From 2-01-FULL-40-42 sp964349415 (GTDB lineage: Bacteria > Patescibacteriota > Microgenomatia > UBA1406 > GWC2-37-13): a DNA stretch of 16,254 bases. The notes under the pieces are model-generated. The model was not told the origin of the DNA. It saw only the letters and a program-made list of their open reading frames with translations, and did not search any database. Location of the stretch: positions 1 through 16,254 of the forward strand of contig CAYGGJ010000014.1 in NCBI GenBank assembly GCA_964349415.1, written 5' to 3'. This document shows positions 6,174-12,279 of this stretch, in pieces. Position 1 is the stretch's first letter. Every line of letters begins with the position of its first letter. The position numbers and the translations under genes are program-made.

Positions 6174-7175
6174 ATGGACAAATCTCTCAATGAAGCTGCA
6201 AAGAAAGTAGTATCAAAAACCATTCTGGCTGCAGACGAAAGCAGCGGAACTATAAAAAAAAGGCTTGCTTCAATTGGTGTGACGTCAACTCCTGAGATTA
6301 ATAGAAAATACCGACAAATTCTTTTTACATCACCCGGCGTAGAAAAATATGTCAGCGGCGTAATTTTATATGATGAAACCATACGTCAAGCTACCGATAA
6401 CGAAGTTCCTTTTCCCAAGCTTCTTTCTGAGAAAAAAATAGCGCCCGGAATAAAGGTAGATCAAGGCACGGTAAAATTTTCAGAAGATAAGGTAGACACT
6501 TATACACAGGGGCTTGAAGGTCTAGAGAAACGTTTGACTGAGTACAATAATTTTCAGGCTAGGTTTGCCAAGTGGAGAGCAGTATATGTTATCGCGGACG
6601 CCTCTCCTTCTCCGGAGGCTTTGGAAAGGAATGCTGAGAATCTTGCTTTGTATGCCAAAGCTTGTCAAAATGCAGGAATCGTGCCGATTGTCGAACCGGA
6701 AGTTTTAATGGAGGGGGTTCATTCACTTACACAATGTGAGGAAATTACACAAAAAGTTCTAACTATTGTATTTAGTAAATTAAAACAACACCAAGTACAA
6801 CCCGAAGGTGTAATTCTCAAACCAAATATGATTACCGCGGGAAAGAGTCATCCACAGCAAGCAGATGTTGATACAGTAGCACAAACAACTCTCAACGTAT
6901 TGAAGGCCGTAGTCCCAAGCGAATTGGCGGGAATTGCATTTCTTTCGGGAGGTCAAAGTCCCGACCTTGCCACTACACATTTGAACGCAATAAATAAAAT
7001 CCGCAATTCCAACCAAGCAAAGTATCCATGGAGAATCACTGCCTCGTACGGCCGCGCATTACAAGGTGAAACGCTGGAAGCATGGGGCGGTAAAACAGAA
7101 AACATACCTCAGGCACAAAAGGTTTTCATTGAAAGGGCTGAGAAAGTCTATAAAGCCAGTCTGGGACAGTTGTAA
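6174..7175 (+). CDS. fba: Class I fructose-bisphosphate aldolase
   Basis: Splits or forms fructose-1,6-bisphosphate from dihydroxyacetone phosphate and glyceraldehyde-3-phosphate through a Schiff base. The 333 residues match the animal/plant-type class I enzyme: LAADESSGTIKKR (Asp21), GIKVDQG (Lys94), FAKWRAV (Lys133), IVEPEVLMEG (Glu174), and the Schiff-base lysine Lys216 in VILKPNMITAG, ending with LSGGQSP and ASYGRALQ. It is not the metal-dependent class II form common in bacteria, nor the shorter DhnA/FbaB type. I start at ATG 6174, because an in-frame ATG at 6156 would put its first codons over the -10 box. fbp follows after 6 nt, so the two form an operon that can make fructose-6-phosphate from triose phosphates. 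Confidence 0.96.
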   Translation: MDKSLNEAAKKVVSKTILAADESSGTIKKRLASIGVTSTPEINRKYRQILFTSPGVEKYVSGVILYDETIRQATDNEVPFPKLLSEKKIAPGIKVDQGTVKFSEDKVDTYTQGLEGLEKRLTEYNNFQARFAKWRAVYVIADASPSPEALERNAENLALYAKACQNAGIVPIVEPEVLMEGVHSLTQCEEITQKVLTIVFSKLKQHQVQPEGVILKPNMITAGKSHPQQADVDTVAQTTLNVLKAVVPSELAGIAFLSGGQSPDLATTHLNAINKIRNSNQAKYPWRITASYGRALQGETLEAWGGKTENIPQAQKVFIERAEKVYKASLGQL

Positions 7176-7181
7176 TTTAGT

Positions 7182-8135
7182 ATGTCATATCGTTCCGTCA
7201 CACTCACAGAACACATCCTCAAGGAAGAACAAAAATTTCCTAAAGCAACCGGCGACCTGACCTTTCTTCTGACTCAAATCGCTGAAGCGGGAAAAATTAT
7301 TGCTTCTCATGTGCAAAATTCCGGGCTCATCGACATAGAGGGAAAAACCGGAAAAAAAAACATCTATCAGGAAGAGGTGCAGAAACTAGATGAGTTTGCC
7401 AATAAGATATTGGTCAAAACACTGACCGAAAGCAAACAGGTTTACGCGCTTGCGTCAGAGGAAATCGAAGAACCTGTATTTACTAAAATTAAAGGAGCAG
7501 ATTATTCAGTATTTTTTGACCCTTTAGACGGATCAAATAATGTAGATAATAATAATCCGCTGGGGACCATTTTTTCTATCTATAGAAAAGCCGATGAGTT
7601 TCTTCAAAAGGGAAGCAAGCAAGTTGCTGCAGGATATATTTTTTACGGATCCGGTGTAATGTTTGTATATTCTTGCGGGGGGTCTGTAAATGGCTTTACG
7701 CTTGATCCGTCTGTCGGAAGTTTTTTACTTTCTCACAAAGATATTAAAATTCCTAAGCAAGGAAATATTTATGGAGTAAATGAAGGAAACTTCAATCTCT
7801 TTGAGAAATCTACTCAAGACTTTATTCTTTCATTAAAAAAAGAGGGGCCGTATCGTCTTCGCTGGGGAGCCTGCATGGTGGCAGACGTTCATAGATTTCT
7901 TATGAACGGAGGCATATTTATGTATCCAAAGGATAAAAGTGCCCCGAACGGCAAACTCCGCCTTATGTTTGAAGTTAATCCTATGGCTTTTGTAATAAAG
8001 AATGCAGACGGTATGGCTTTTACCACGACCGAAGACCCCTTGAATTTAGTTCCATCAAAGCTTCATCAAAGAACTCCTGTGGTGTTGGGAAGCCCTCTTG
8101 AAGTCAAAAGCTTTCTTAAATTTCATAAAGAGTAA
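7182..8135 (+). CDS. fbp: Class I fructose-1,6-bisphosphatase
   Basis: Removes the 1-phosphate of fructose-1,6-bisphosphate, the committed step of gluconeogenesis and a way to recycle carbon into the oxidative pentose phosphate route. The 317 residues show ASEEIEE (metal-binding Glu93/94), FDPLDGSNN (Asp113, Asp116, Gly117, Ser118), which is the signature of the inositol-phosphatase-like superfamily in its FBPase form, and LGTIFSIY just after. LRWGACMVADVHR and the GKLRLMFEVNPMAF segment match the sugar-phosphate pocket. It lies 6 nt after fba with no Shine-Dalgarno sequence, so reinitiation is likely. SBPase activity cannot be excluded from sequence. Confidence 0.95.
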   Translation: MSYRSVTLTEHILKEEQKFPKATGDLTFLLTQIAEAGKIIASHVQNSGLIDIEGKTGKKNIYQEEVQKLDEFANKILVKTLTESKQVYALASEEIEEPVFTKIKGADYSVFFDPLDGSNNVDNNNPLGTIFSIYRKADEFLQKGSKQVAAGYIFYGSGVMFVYSCGGSVNGFTLDPSVGSFLLSHKDIKIPKQGNIYGVNEGNFNLFEKSTQDFILSLKKEGPYRLRWGACMVADVHRFLMNGGIFMYPKDKSAPNGKLRLMFEVNPMAFVIKNADGMAFTTTEDPLNLVPSKLHQRTPVVLGSPLEVKSFLKFHKE

Positions 8136-8143
8136 AAAACCGC

Positions 8144-8149
8144 TATACT
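8144..8149 (+). promoter_or_regulatory. gap: -10 element for gap-pgk
   Basis: TATACT ends 11 nt before the gap ATG at 8161, giving a leader of about 4-5 nt. The -35 is weak (TTTCAT at 8121-8126, 17-bp spacer). This would let gap-pgk be transcribed separately from fba-fbp. Confidence 0.45.
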
Positions 8150-8160
8150 GATAATTAGAG

Positions 8161-9174
8161 ATGAAAAAAATACGTGTAGGTTTGAATGGTTTTGGAAGAA
8201 TTGGCCGCGCTTTTACAAGAATCGCTCTAGATAAGGATACTTTCGACATAGTTCAGATAAATACGAAAAAAACTCCTCCCAAAACGTTGAGATATCTTTT
8301 ACAGTACGACTCAGTCTATAGAAGATTTGAGAAAAAAGTTTCTTCTCAGGAAGATTCCGTTTCTATTGGAAATAAGAAAATCTTAGCGACTCAATTTCAG
8401 GATCCACAAGAAATTCCTTGGGATAAAAATCAAGTGGATGTAGTGGTAGATGCCACCGGAGCTTTTAAAACGGACAGAGATTTACAAAAACATGTAAGAG
8501 GATCTGTAAAAAAAGTTATTGTCACGGTAGATTCTAGTGATGATACGGTTCCCCATGTCGTTTTAGGAGTTAATGAAGGAAGCGTTGATCTTGCTACAAG
8601 CAAAGTACTCTCAAACTGCACCTGCACTACAAACTGCGCCGCAATACTACTTAAGGTTCTTGATGACAACTTTAAAGTACTAAGCGCATTTATCACAACT
8701 ACTCATGCTTATACGCAAACTCAAAGTTTGCTAGATGACTCAGGTCAAAGTCCGGATAGATCCCGGGCAGCAGGATTAAATATAGTACCTACTTCAACCG
8801 GCGCTTCACGTGCCGTAGCAAAAACCATTCCCCACCTTGAAGGAAAGATACAAGGCGTTGCACTCAGAGTACCCGTTCCGACTGTTTCAATAGCCGTGGT
8901 TTCAGCTATTGTAGAAAAATCACCTTCCTCGGAAGAAGTAAATGAAGTTTTTAAAAAGGCCAGCGAGACCGCGATGAAAGAAGTTTTAGCCTTCGAAACC
9001 GAAATCTTAGTATCCTCCGATTACATCGGCTCCCCTTATTCTTGCATTTTTGATGCAAATTATACGAAAATCTCAAATGGGCACTTGGTTAATGTGTTTG
9101 GCTGGTACGATAACGAGTGGGGCTATGCCAGCAGACTTGTTGAATTAGTAGAGAAACTGTCTGATTATGTATGA
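8161..9174 (+). CDS. gap: Glyceraldehyde-3-phosphate dehydrogenase, probably NADP-tolerant
   Basis: Interconverts glyceraldehyde-3-phosphate and 1,3-bisphosphoglycerate. The 337 residues carry the Rossmann motif NGFGRIGR (9-16), catalytic Cys155 in SNCTCTTNC, His182 in TTHAYT, and WYDNEWGY near the end. Three departures stand out. The NAD-selecting Asp32 of the Bacillus enzyme is Thr35 (INT). Leu187-Pro188 are Asp193-Ser194 in an ungapped alignment; Ser at 188 is the chloroplast NADP-type residue. An extra Cys153 lies two residues before the catalytic Cys. The erythrose-4-phosphate dehydrogenase family is unlikely, because the TTHAYT and GWYDNEWGY segments are GAPDH-like. It overlaps pgk by ATGA. 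Confidence 0.96.
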   Translation: MKKIRVGLNGFGRIGRAFTRIALDKDTFDIVQINTKKTPPKTLRYLLQYDSVYRRFEKKVSSQEDSVSIGNKKILATQFQDPQEIPWDKNQVDVVVDATGAFKTDRDLQKHVRGSVKKVIVTVDSSDDTVPHVVLGVNEGSVDLATSKVLSNCTCTTNCAAILLKVLDDNFKVLSAFITTTHAYTQTQSLLDDSGQSPDRSRAAGLNIVPTSTGASRAVAKTIPHLEGKIQGVALRVPVPTVSIAVVSAIVEKSPSSEEVNEVFKKASETAMKEVLAFETEILVSSDYIGSPYSCIFDANYTKISNGHLVNVFGWYDNEWGYASRLVELVEKLSDYV

Positions 9175-10352
9175 TCAAGTATGTAGATGAAGTTGATATT
9201 CGTGATAAAAAAGTTTTACTCCGCGTCGACTACAACGTAACTCTCCTCCCTGATCTTGCCATTGCAAACAGTGAACGTATTCGAAGATCACTCTCTACCA
9301 TCAATCTTCTTCTACAAAAGAAGAACAAACTTATTCTTCTTTCACATCTGGGAAGACCTAAGGAAAGAGAAGAAAAATATTCTTTAAGGCCTGTCGCCCA
9401 AAAACTTCAATCTCTTCTCCCTTCTTATAAGGTCGTCCTTATCAATGACTTTGAATCAGCGGAGGGAAAGAAAAGAATTGAAAATCAAAAAAATAGTGAA
9501 GTTTTGCTTCTTGAAAATATGAGGTTCTATTCCGGCGAGAAAAACAACGAAGAAACATTTGCAAAACAATTGGCGTCGCATGGGGATGTTTATGTGAATG
9601 ATGCCTTCGGCGTATCCCACAGAAAAAACGCTTCTATTACTATTCTGCCCCAGCTTATACCCTCATACGGAGGCCTCCTTCTTAAAAAAGAGGTGAGTAT
9701 GATCTCGAAATGTATAGAGAATCCAAAAAAACCATTTGTAGCAGTCATAGGCGGAGCAAAAATTTCGACTAAGATCCCTCTGCTTAGCAAACTCTTGGGA
9801 TTGGCGGATGCCCTACTACTGGGAGGTGGAATCGCAAACACTTTATTAAAAGAACAAGGATATGAAATAGGTAAAAGTCTTCTGGAGGAGGCAAGACTTA
9901 GTGATGCAAAAAAGCTAATTGAACTCTCAAAACAAAAAAATGCACTCCTACTCCTTCCTGTTGACGTGATAGTTGCCAAAAATATTAGCGACCGATATGG
10001 TTTTGTGAAAAAAATCTCTGAAATTGCACCCGACGACATGATCTTGGATATAGGTCCTGCGACAATGATGCTGTTTGGAAAAAATATTATCCAGGCAAAA
10101 ACCATTGTATGGAATGGTCCCTTGGGGTATTTTGAGAATCCGGAATTTCGCCGGGGTACAGATTTTGTATATTATTCAATTGCTCAAAACCAAAATGCAG
10201 TTTCCATAGTCGGTGGTGGAGAAACTCTTGCTGCTATTTCTAAAAAAGAATACCTGGATAAAATCACACATGTTTCAACCGGAGGCGGGGCAATGCTTCA
10301 GTTTATTGAAAAAGACACACTTCCCGGTCTTGAAGTACTTTCATCGGATTAA
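9171..10352 (+). CDS. pgk: Phosphoglycerate kinase
   Basis: Transfers phosphate between 1,3-bisphosphoglycerate and ADP/ATP, the next reaction after GAPDH. The 393 residues have the usual two-domain layout: RVDYNVTL (18-25; usually RVDFNVP), SHLGRPK (58-64), LLLENMRFY (112-120), VNDAFGVSHR (142-151), IGGAKISTKI (193-202), WNGPLGYFE (314-322), GGGETLAAI (348-356) and STGGGAMLQF. In the nucleotide site Glu351 replaces the more common Asp. The start overlaps the gap stop (ATGA) without a Shine-Dalgarno sequence, so translation is coupled. Its end overlaps the convergent DUF192 gene by 12 nt. Confidence 0.97.
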   Translation: MIKYVDEVDIRDKKVLLRVDYNVTLLPDLAIANSERIRRSLSTINLLLQKKNKLILLSHLGRPKEREEKYSLRPVAQKLQSLLPSYKVVLINDFESAEGKKRIENQKNSEVLLLENMRFYSGEKNNEETFAKQLASHGDVYVNDAFGVSHRKNASITILPQLIPSYGGLLLKKEVSMISKCIENPKKPFVAVIGGAKISTKIPLLSKLLGLADALLLGGGIANTLLKEQGYEIGKSLLEEARLSDAKKLIELSKQKNALLLLPVDVIVAKNISDRYGFVKKISEIAPDDMILDIGPATMMLFGKNIIQAKTIVWNGPLGYFENPEFRRGTDFVYYSIAQNQNAVSIVGGGETLAAISKKEYLDKITHVSTGGGAMLQFIEKDTLPGLEVLSSD

Positions 10353-10727
10353 TTCAACTACTTTATTCACAGGCTTTGGTGAAGAAACTGTTTTGATACT
10401 TTTAGATTTTTCAATTGACGGCAAAAAACTTTTTCCGACAATCCTATCGTCTTCTAGCCAATAAACATCTAAATCCACCAAAGTATTCTTGTTCCAGAAA
10501 CTTCTTAACTGCTTGTCTGAAAAAATAAAAATCATTCCGTCCGCATCTTTAAGCTTCTTAACATACATCAATCCCCTTGTTTGTTCTTCAGGACTGTCAG
10601 ACAACAACAAATTGTAAGATTTGCCGTCTAACTTATATAAAATCGTGTCAGATGTAAAGATTTGAGAAAAAACAATAAAGAAAAAGAGTAATAGGACAAG
10701 GAATAATCCGATTAGTGCTTTTTTCAT
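10341..10727 (-). CDS. Membrane-anchored DUF192 protein
   Basis: A 128-residue protein with an N-terminal hydrophobic helix (about 4-22, LIGLFLVLLLFFFIVF) that is either a signal anchor or an uncleaved signal peptide, then a single DUF192 domain outside the membrane. DUF192 marks are EEQTRGLMYVKKLKDADGMIFIF and the SFWNKNTLVDLDVYWL segment. The molecular function of the family is not established. I start at ATG 10727. The longer reading on the same frame runs back through the antisense of tRNA-Pro and gives a well-known artefact peptide (GLEPTTSRSQSAHSKPTELHP), so it is wrong. A -10-like TATAGA on the minus strand (10743-10738) lies 10 nt before the ATG. It is divergent from the tRNA gene and convergent with pgk. 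Confidence 0.88.
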   Translation of the reverse strand: MKKALIGLFLVLLLFFFIVFSQIFTSDTILYKLDGKSYNLLLSDSPEEQTRGLMYVKKLKDADGMIFIFSDKQLRSFWNKNTLVDLDVYWLEDDRIVGKSFLPSIEKSKSIKTVSSPKPVNKVVELIR

Positions 10728-10737
10728 GATGGGACAA

Positions 10738-10750
10738 TCTATAGTATAAT
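10738..10750. promoter_or_regulatory. Overlapping divergent -10 elements (DUF192 gene and tRNA-Pro)
   Basis: On the plus strand TATAAT (10745-10750) lies 12 nt before the tRNA. On the minus strand the same AT-rich block reads TATAGA (10743-10738) and TATACT (10748-10743), 10 and 15 nt before the DUF192 ATG. A -35 for the tRNA is weak (TTTCAT, 10722-10727). This is a second compact divergent promoter of the type seen at 6159-6168. Confidence 0.5.
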
Positions 10751-10762
10751 AGAAGCTCTTGA

Positions 10763-10840
10763 CGGGGTGTAGCTCAGTTGGCTTAGAGTGCGCGCTTTGG
10801 GAGCGTGAGGTCGTGGGTTCAAGTCCCACCACCCCGACCA
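10763..10840 (+). tRNA. tRNA-Pro (anticodon UGG)
   Basis: A complete cloverleaf. The acceptor stem CGGGGTG pairs with CACCCCG, with discriminator A73 and an encoded CCA. The D stem is GCTC/GAGT (one G-U pair). The anticodon stem is CGCGC/GCGTG with loop TTTGGGA, so the anticodon is TGG, at 10798-10800. The T stem is GTGGG/CCCAC with loop TTCAAGT. C1-G72, A73 and G35-G36 are the known bacterial proline identity elements, and G37 after G36 makes it a TrmD substrate. It is read from the TATAAT at 10745. The next gene starts only 7 nt after the CCA, so both are probably on one transcript. Confidence 0.97.
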
Positions 10841-10847
10841 ATAAAAT

Positions 10848-11402
10848 ATGTCATTAATAGAAAGAGCAAGAGAGCATCCAGCACGATTTCTTCTTCCTAA
10901 TGGTATGACGGTGGCAAGACCAATTTTAGGATGGCAGGCGCTACTTGCTGTGCGCGAGGGCAACTGGGCCAGAGCACAGAGAAAAACAGTACTTGCTTGG
11001 TTAACCGATGCCGAGGGTTCTGTTGCGAGACCTCTAGACGCTACTTCACAACTAGGAGCGACACTTGATCCGATTGCTGACGGCATTTGGAGACTTGAGA
11101 TGGCTCTGGCTCTTGCGCCCCACTTTAATAAATTCTTTGGTGCATTAAGCGTTGCTTTGGAAATTAACAATATTGCAATTAACAAGGAGGTCCAAGAAAA
11201 TCTGTTTGACCCGGACATCCCAAAAGGAGCAAAGAACGGAATGGTTGTTCAGGGAATCGGAATTGCTCTATTTACTCAAGGCATGAAAAAAGATAGTAAA
11301 GTCCTCAAAAAAACGGGTGAAGCCGTTGTTACAGCAGGTGCAGTGATGAGAAATACTGCTTACCGCCTCTTGAGAATGGAAAAACGAAGATCTGATGAAT
11401 AA
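10848..11402 (+). CDS. CDP-alcohol phosphatidyltransferase-like membrane protein
   Basis: A 184-residue member of the family that makes phospholipid head groups, such as phosphatidylglycerol phosphate, from CDP-diacylglycerol. Supporting segments are LPNGMTVARPILG (16-28), like the usual N-terminal PN-lTlaR motif, and EG-SV-AR-x8-G70-x3-D74-x3-D78, the second half of the DxxDGxxARx8GxxxDxxxD active site. The first half is altered: Glu56 stands where the second Asp should be, and Asp54 is one position too close to be the first (Thr53 is there). The protein also looks less hydrophobic than most relatives. It may be a divergent or specialised enzyme, or inactive. It follows tRNA-Pro by 7 nt with no Shine-Dalgarno sequence and overlaps the nuclease gene by 8 nt. 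Confidence 0.75.
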   Translation: MSLIERAREHPARFLLPNGMTVARPILGWQALLAVREGNWARAQRKTVLAWLTDAEGSVARPLDATSQLGATLDPIADGIWRLEMALALAPHFNKFFGALSVALEINNIAINKEVQENLFDPDIPKGAKNGMVVQGIGIALFTQGMKKDSKVLKKTGEAVVTAGAVMRNTAYRLLRMEKRRSDE

Positions 11403-11946
11403 GAAAGCTCTCTCAATTATTCTTACGTTAACTGCTCTTCTTTTTTCTTACTTTTTTCTTCCTCAACCAAAACGGGTTTCGCAGAAAAAAATCAAAATAA
11501 GTCCTACGAAAACATTTAAGGTTTCAACCAGTTCGGCAAGAGTCGTCAGAGTAATTGACGGAGACACGATTGAACTAGAAGATAAACAAAAACTCCGGTA
11601 CATAGGAATGGATACTCCAGAACTACATGATCCCCGAAAACCGGTCCAGTGTTTTGCGCAGGAAGCATACGAGAAAAATAAAGAGCTCGTGGAAGGAAAG
11701 GTCGTAATATTAGAAAAAGACGTATCAGAAAAAGATAGATATGGACGCCTGTTGAGATACGTTTATCTCCCACAACAAGAAAAGGAAACAACAAGTTCTG
11801 GCTTTATGATAAACGACTATTTGGTACGCCAAGGCTTTGCCCACTCCGTTTCCTATCCTCCTGATATTAAATACCAAGAACAATTTTCAAGTGCGCAGAC
11901 AGAAGCTCGTGAGAAAAATTTAGGCCTATGGAATCTTTGTAAATAA
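11395..11946 (+). CDS. Secreted or membrane-anchored SNase-type nuclease (thermonuclease family)
   Basis: A 183-residue protein with an N-terminal hydrophobic segment (5-22), a basic linker (23-47) and a staphylococcal-nuclease OB-fold domain (48-182) acting outside the cell on DNA or RNA with Ca2+. Catalytic residues match S. aureus nuclease: Asp57 in VIDGDT (Asp21), Arg68 in LRYIGMDTPE (Arg35), Asp73 (Asp40), Glu76 (Glu43) and Arg118 in DRYGRLLRY (Arg87). VRQGFAHS and the C-terminal NLGLW are also family-typical. No lipobox is seen. A cell that depends on scavenged nucleotides could use such an enzyme to digest outside DNA; that role is inferred. It overlaps the upstream gene by 8 nt and precedes cutA by 14 nt. 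Confidence 0.93.
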   Translation: MNKKALSIILTLTALLFSYFFLPQPKRVSQKKIKISPTKTFKVSTSSARVVRVIDGDTIELEDKQKLRYIGMDTPELHDPRKPVQCFAQEAYEKNKELVEGKVVILEKDVSEKDRYGRLLRYVYLPQQEKETTSSGFMINDYLVRQGFAHSVSYPPDIKYQEQFSSAQTEAREKNLGLWNLCK

Positions 11947-11948
11947 AT

Positions 11949-11954
11949 TACAAT
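11949..11954 (+). promoter_or_regulatory. cutA: -10-like element for cutA
   Basis: TACAAT ends 6 nt before the cutA ATG at 11961, the spacing expected for a leaderless mRNA, and there is no Shine-Dalgarno sequence. No -35 is convincing, so cutA may instead be read from upstream. Confidence 0.35.
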
Positions 11955-11960
11955 TCTTAT

Positions 11961-12275
11961 ATGAAACCTGTTGTTTTGTTTCTGACATGCGCTGATAAAG
12001 ATGAAACAAAGAAAATTGTAGAGTTTCTACTTGAAAAGAAGCTCATTGTTTGCGCAAAAAGTTTTCCGGTTAATTCAACATTCTTCTGGAAAGATAAAAT
12101 TGACTCCTCGGAGGAAGTTTTAGTAGTGATGGATTCTAGTGAAGAACTTTTTCAAAAAGTTGAGGACGAAGTAAGAAAACTTCATAGTTATGACACTCCT
12201 AACCTTACTGCAGTTTCTGTCGCAAAAACTTCAAAGGGTGTAATCGAATGGATGACAGAAGGACTACAAAAATAA
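11961..12275 (+). CDS. cutA: CutA1-family divalent-ion tolerance protein
   Basis: A 104-residue soluble protein of the CutA family, small trimeric proteins resembling PII signalling proteins and linked to copper tolerance in E. coli, though their general role is unsettled. Matching segments are the N-terminal strand VVLFLTCADKDET, LIVCAKSFPVNSTFFWKDKI (usual form ACVN-i-P-v-S-Y-W-G-i), the DEVRKLHSYDTPNL turn (usual form HPYE-P), and IEWM near the end. The predicted subunit is complete. It is read in the same direction as the nuclease and ends 4 nt short of the convergent zwf-gnd fusion. Copper proteins elsewhere in the window fit a metal-related role but do not prove it. Confidence 0.92.
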   Translation: MKPVVLFLTCADKDETKKIVEFLLEKKLIVCAKSFPVNSTFFWKDKIDSSEEVLVVMDSSEELFQKVEDEVRKLHSYDTPNLTAVSVAKTSKGVIEWMTEGLQK

Positions 12276-12279
12276 ACCT

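Noticed and set aside
8161..9174. Erythrose-4-phosphate dehydrogenase, as in the E. coli epd-pgk order
   Set aside because: The TTHAYT and GWYDNEWGY segments are those of GAPDH and not of Epd.
9590..10105. 171-residue minus-strand ORF inside pgk
   Set aside because: Shadow frame of a fully conserved pgk; the product has no recognisable domain.
10728..10841. N-terminal extension of the DUF192 ORF (reads GLEPTTSRSQSAHSKPTELHP)
   Set aside because: It is the antisense translation of tRNA-Pro, a common false protein tail; the real protein begins with MKKALIGL at 10727.
10739..11218. 159-residue minus-strand ORF
   Set aside because: It lies antisense to the CDP-alcohol transferase gene and the tRNA, and its end (LNPRPHAPKARTLSQLSYTP) is another tRNA-antisense artefact.
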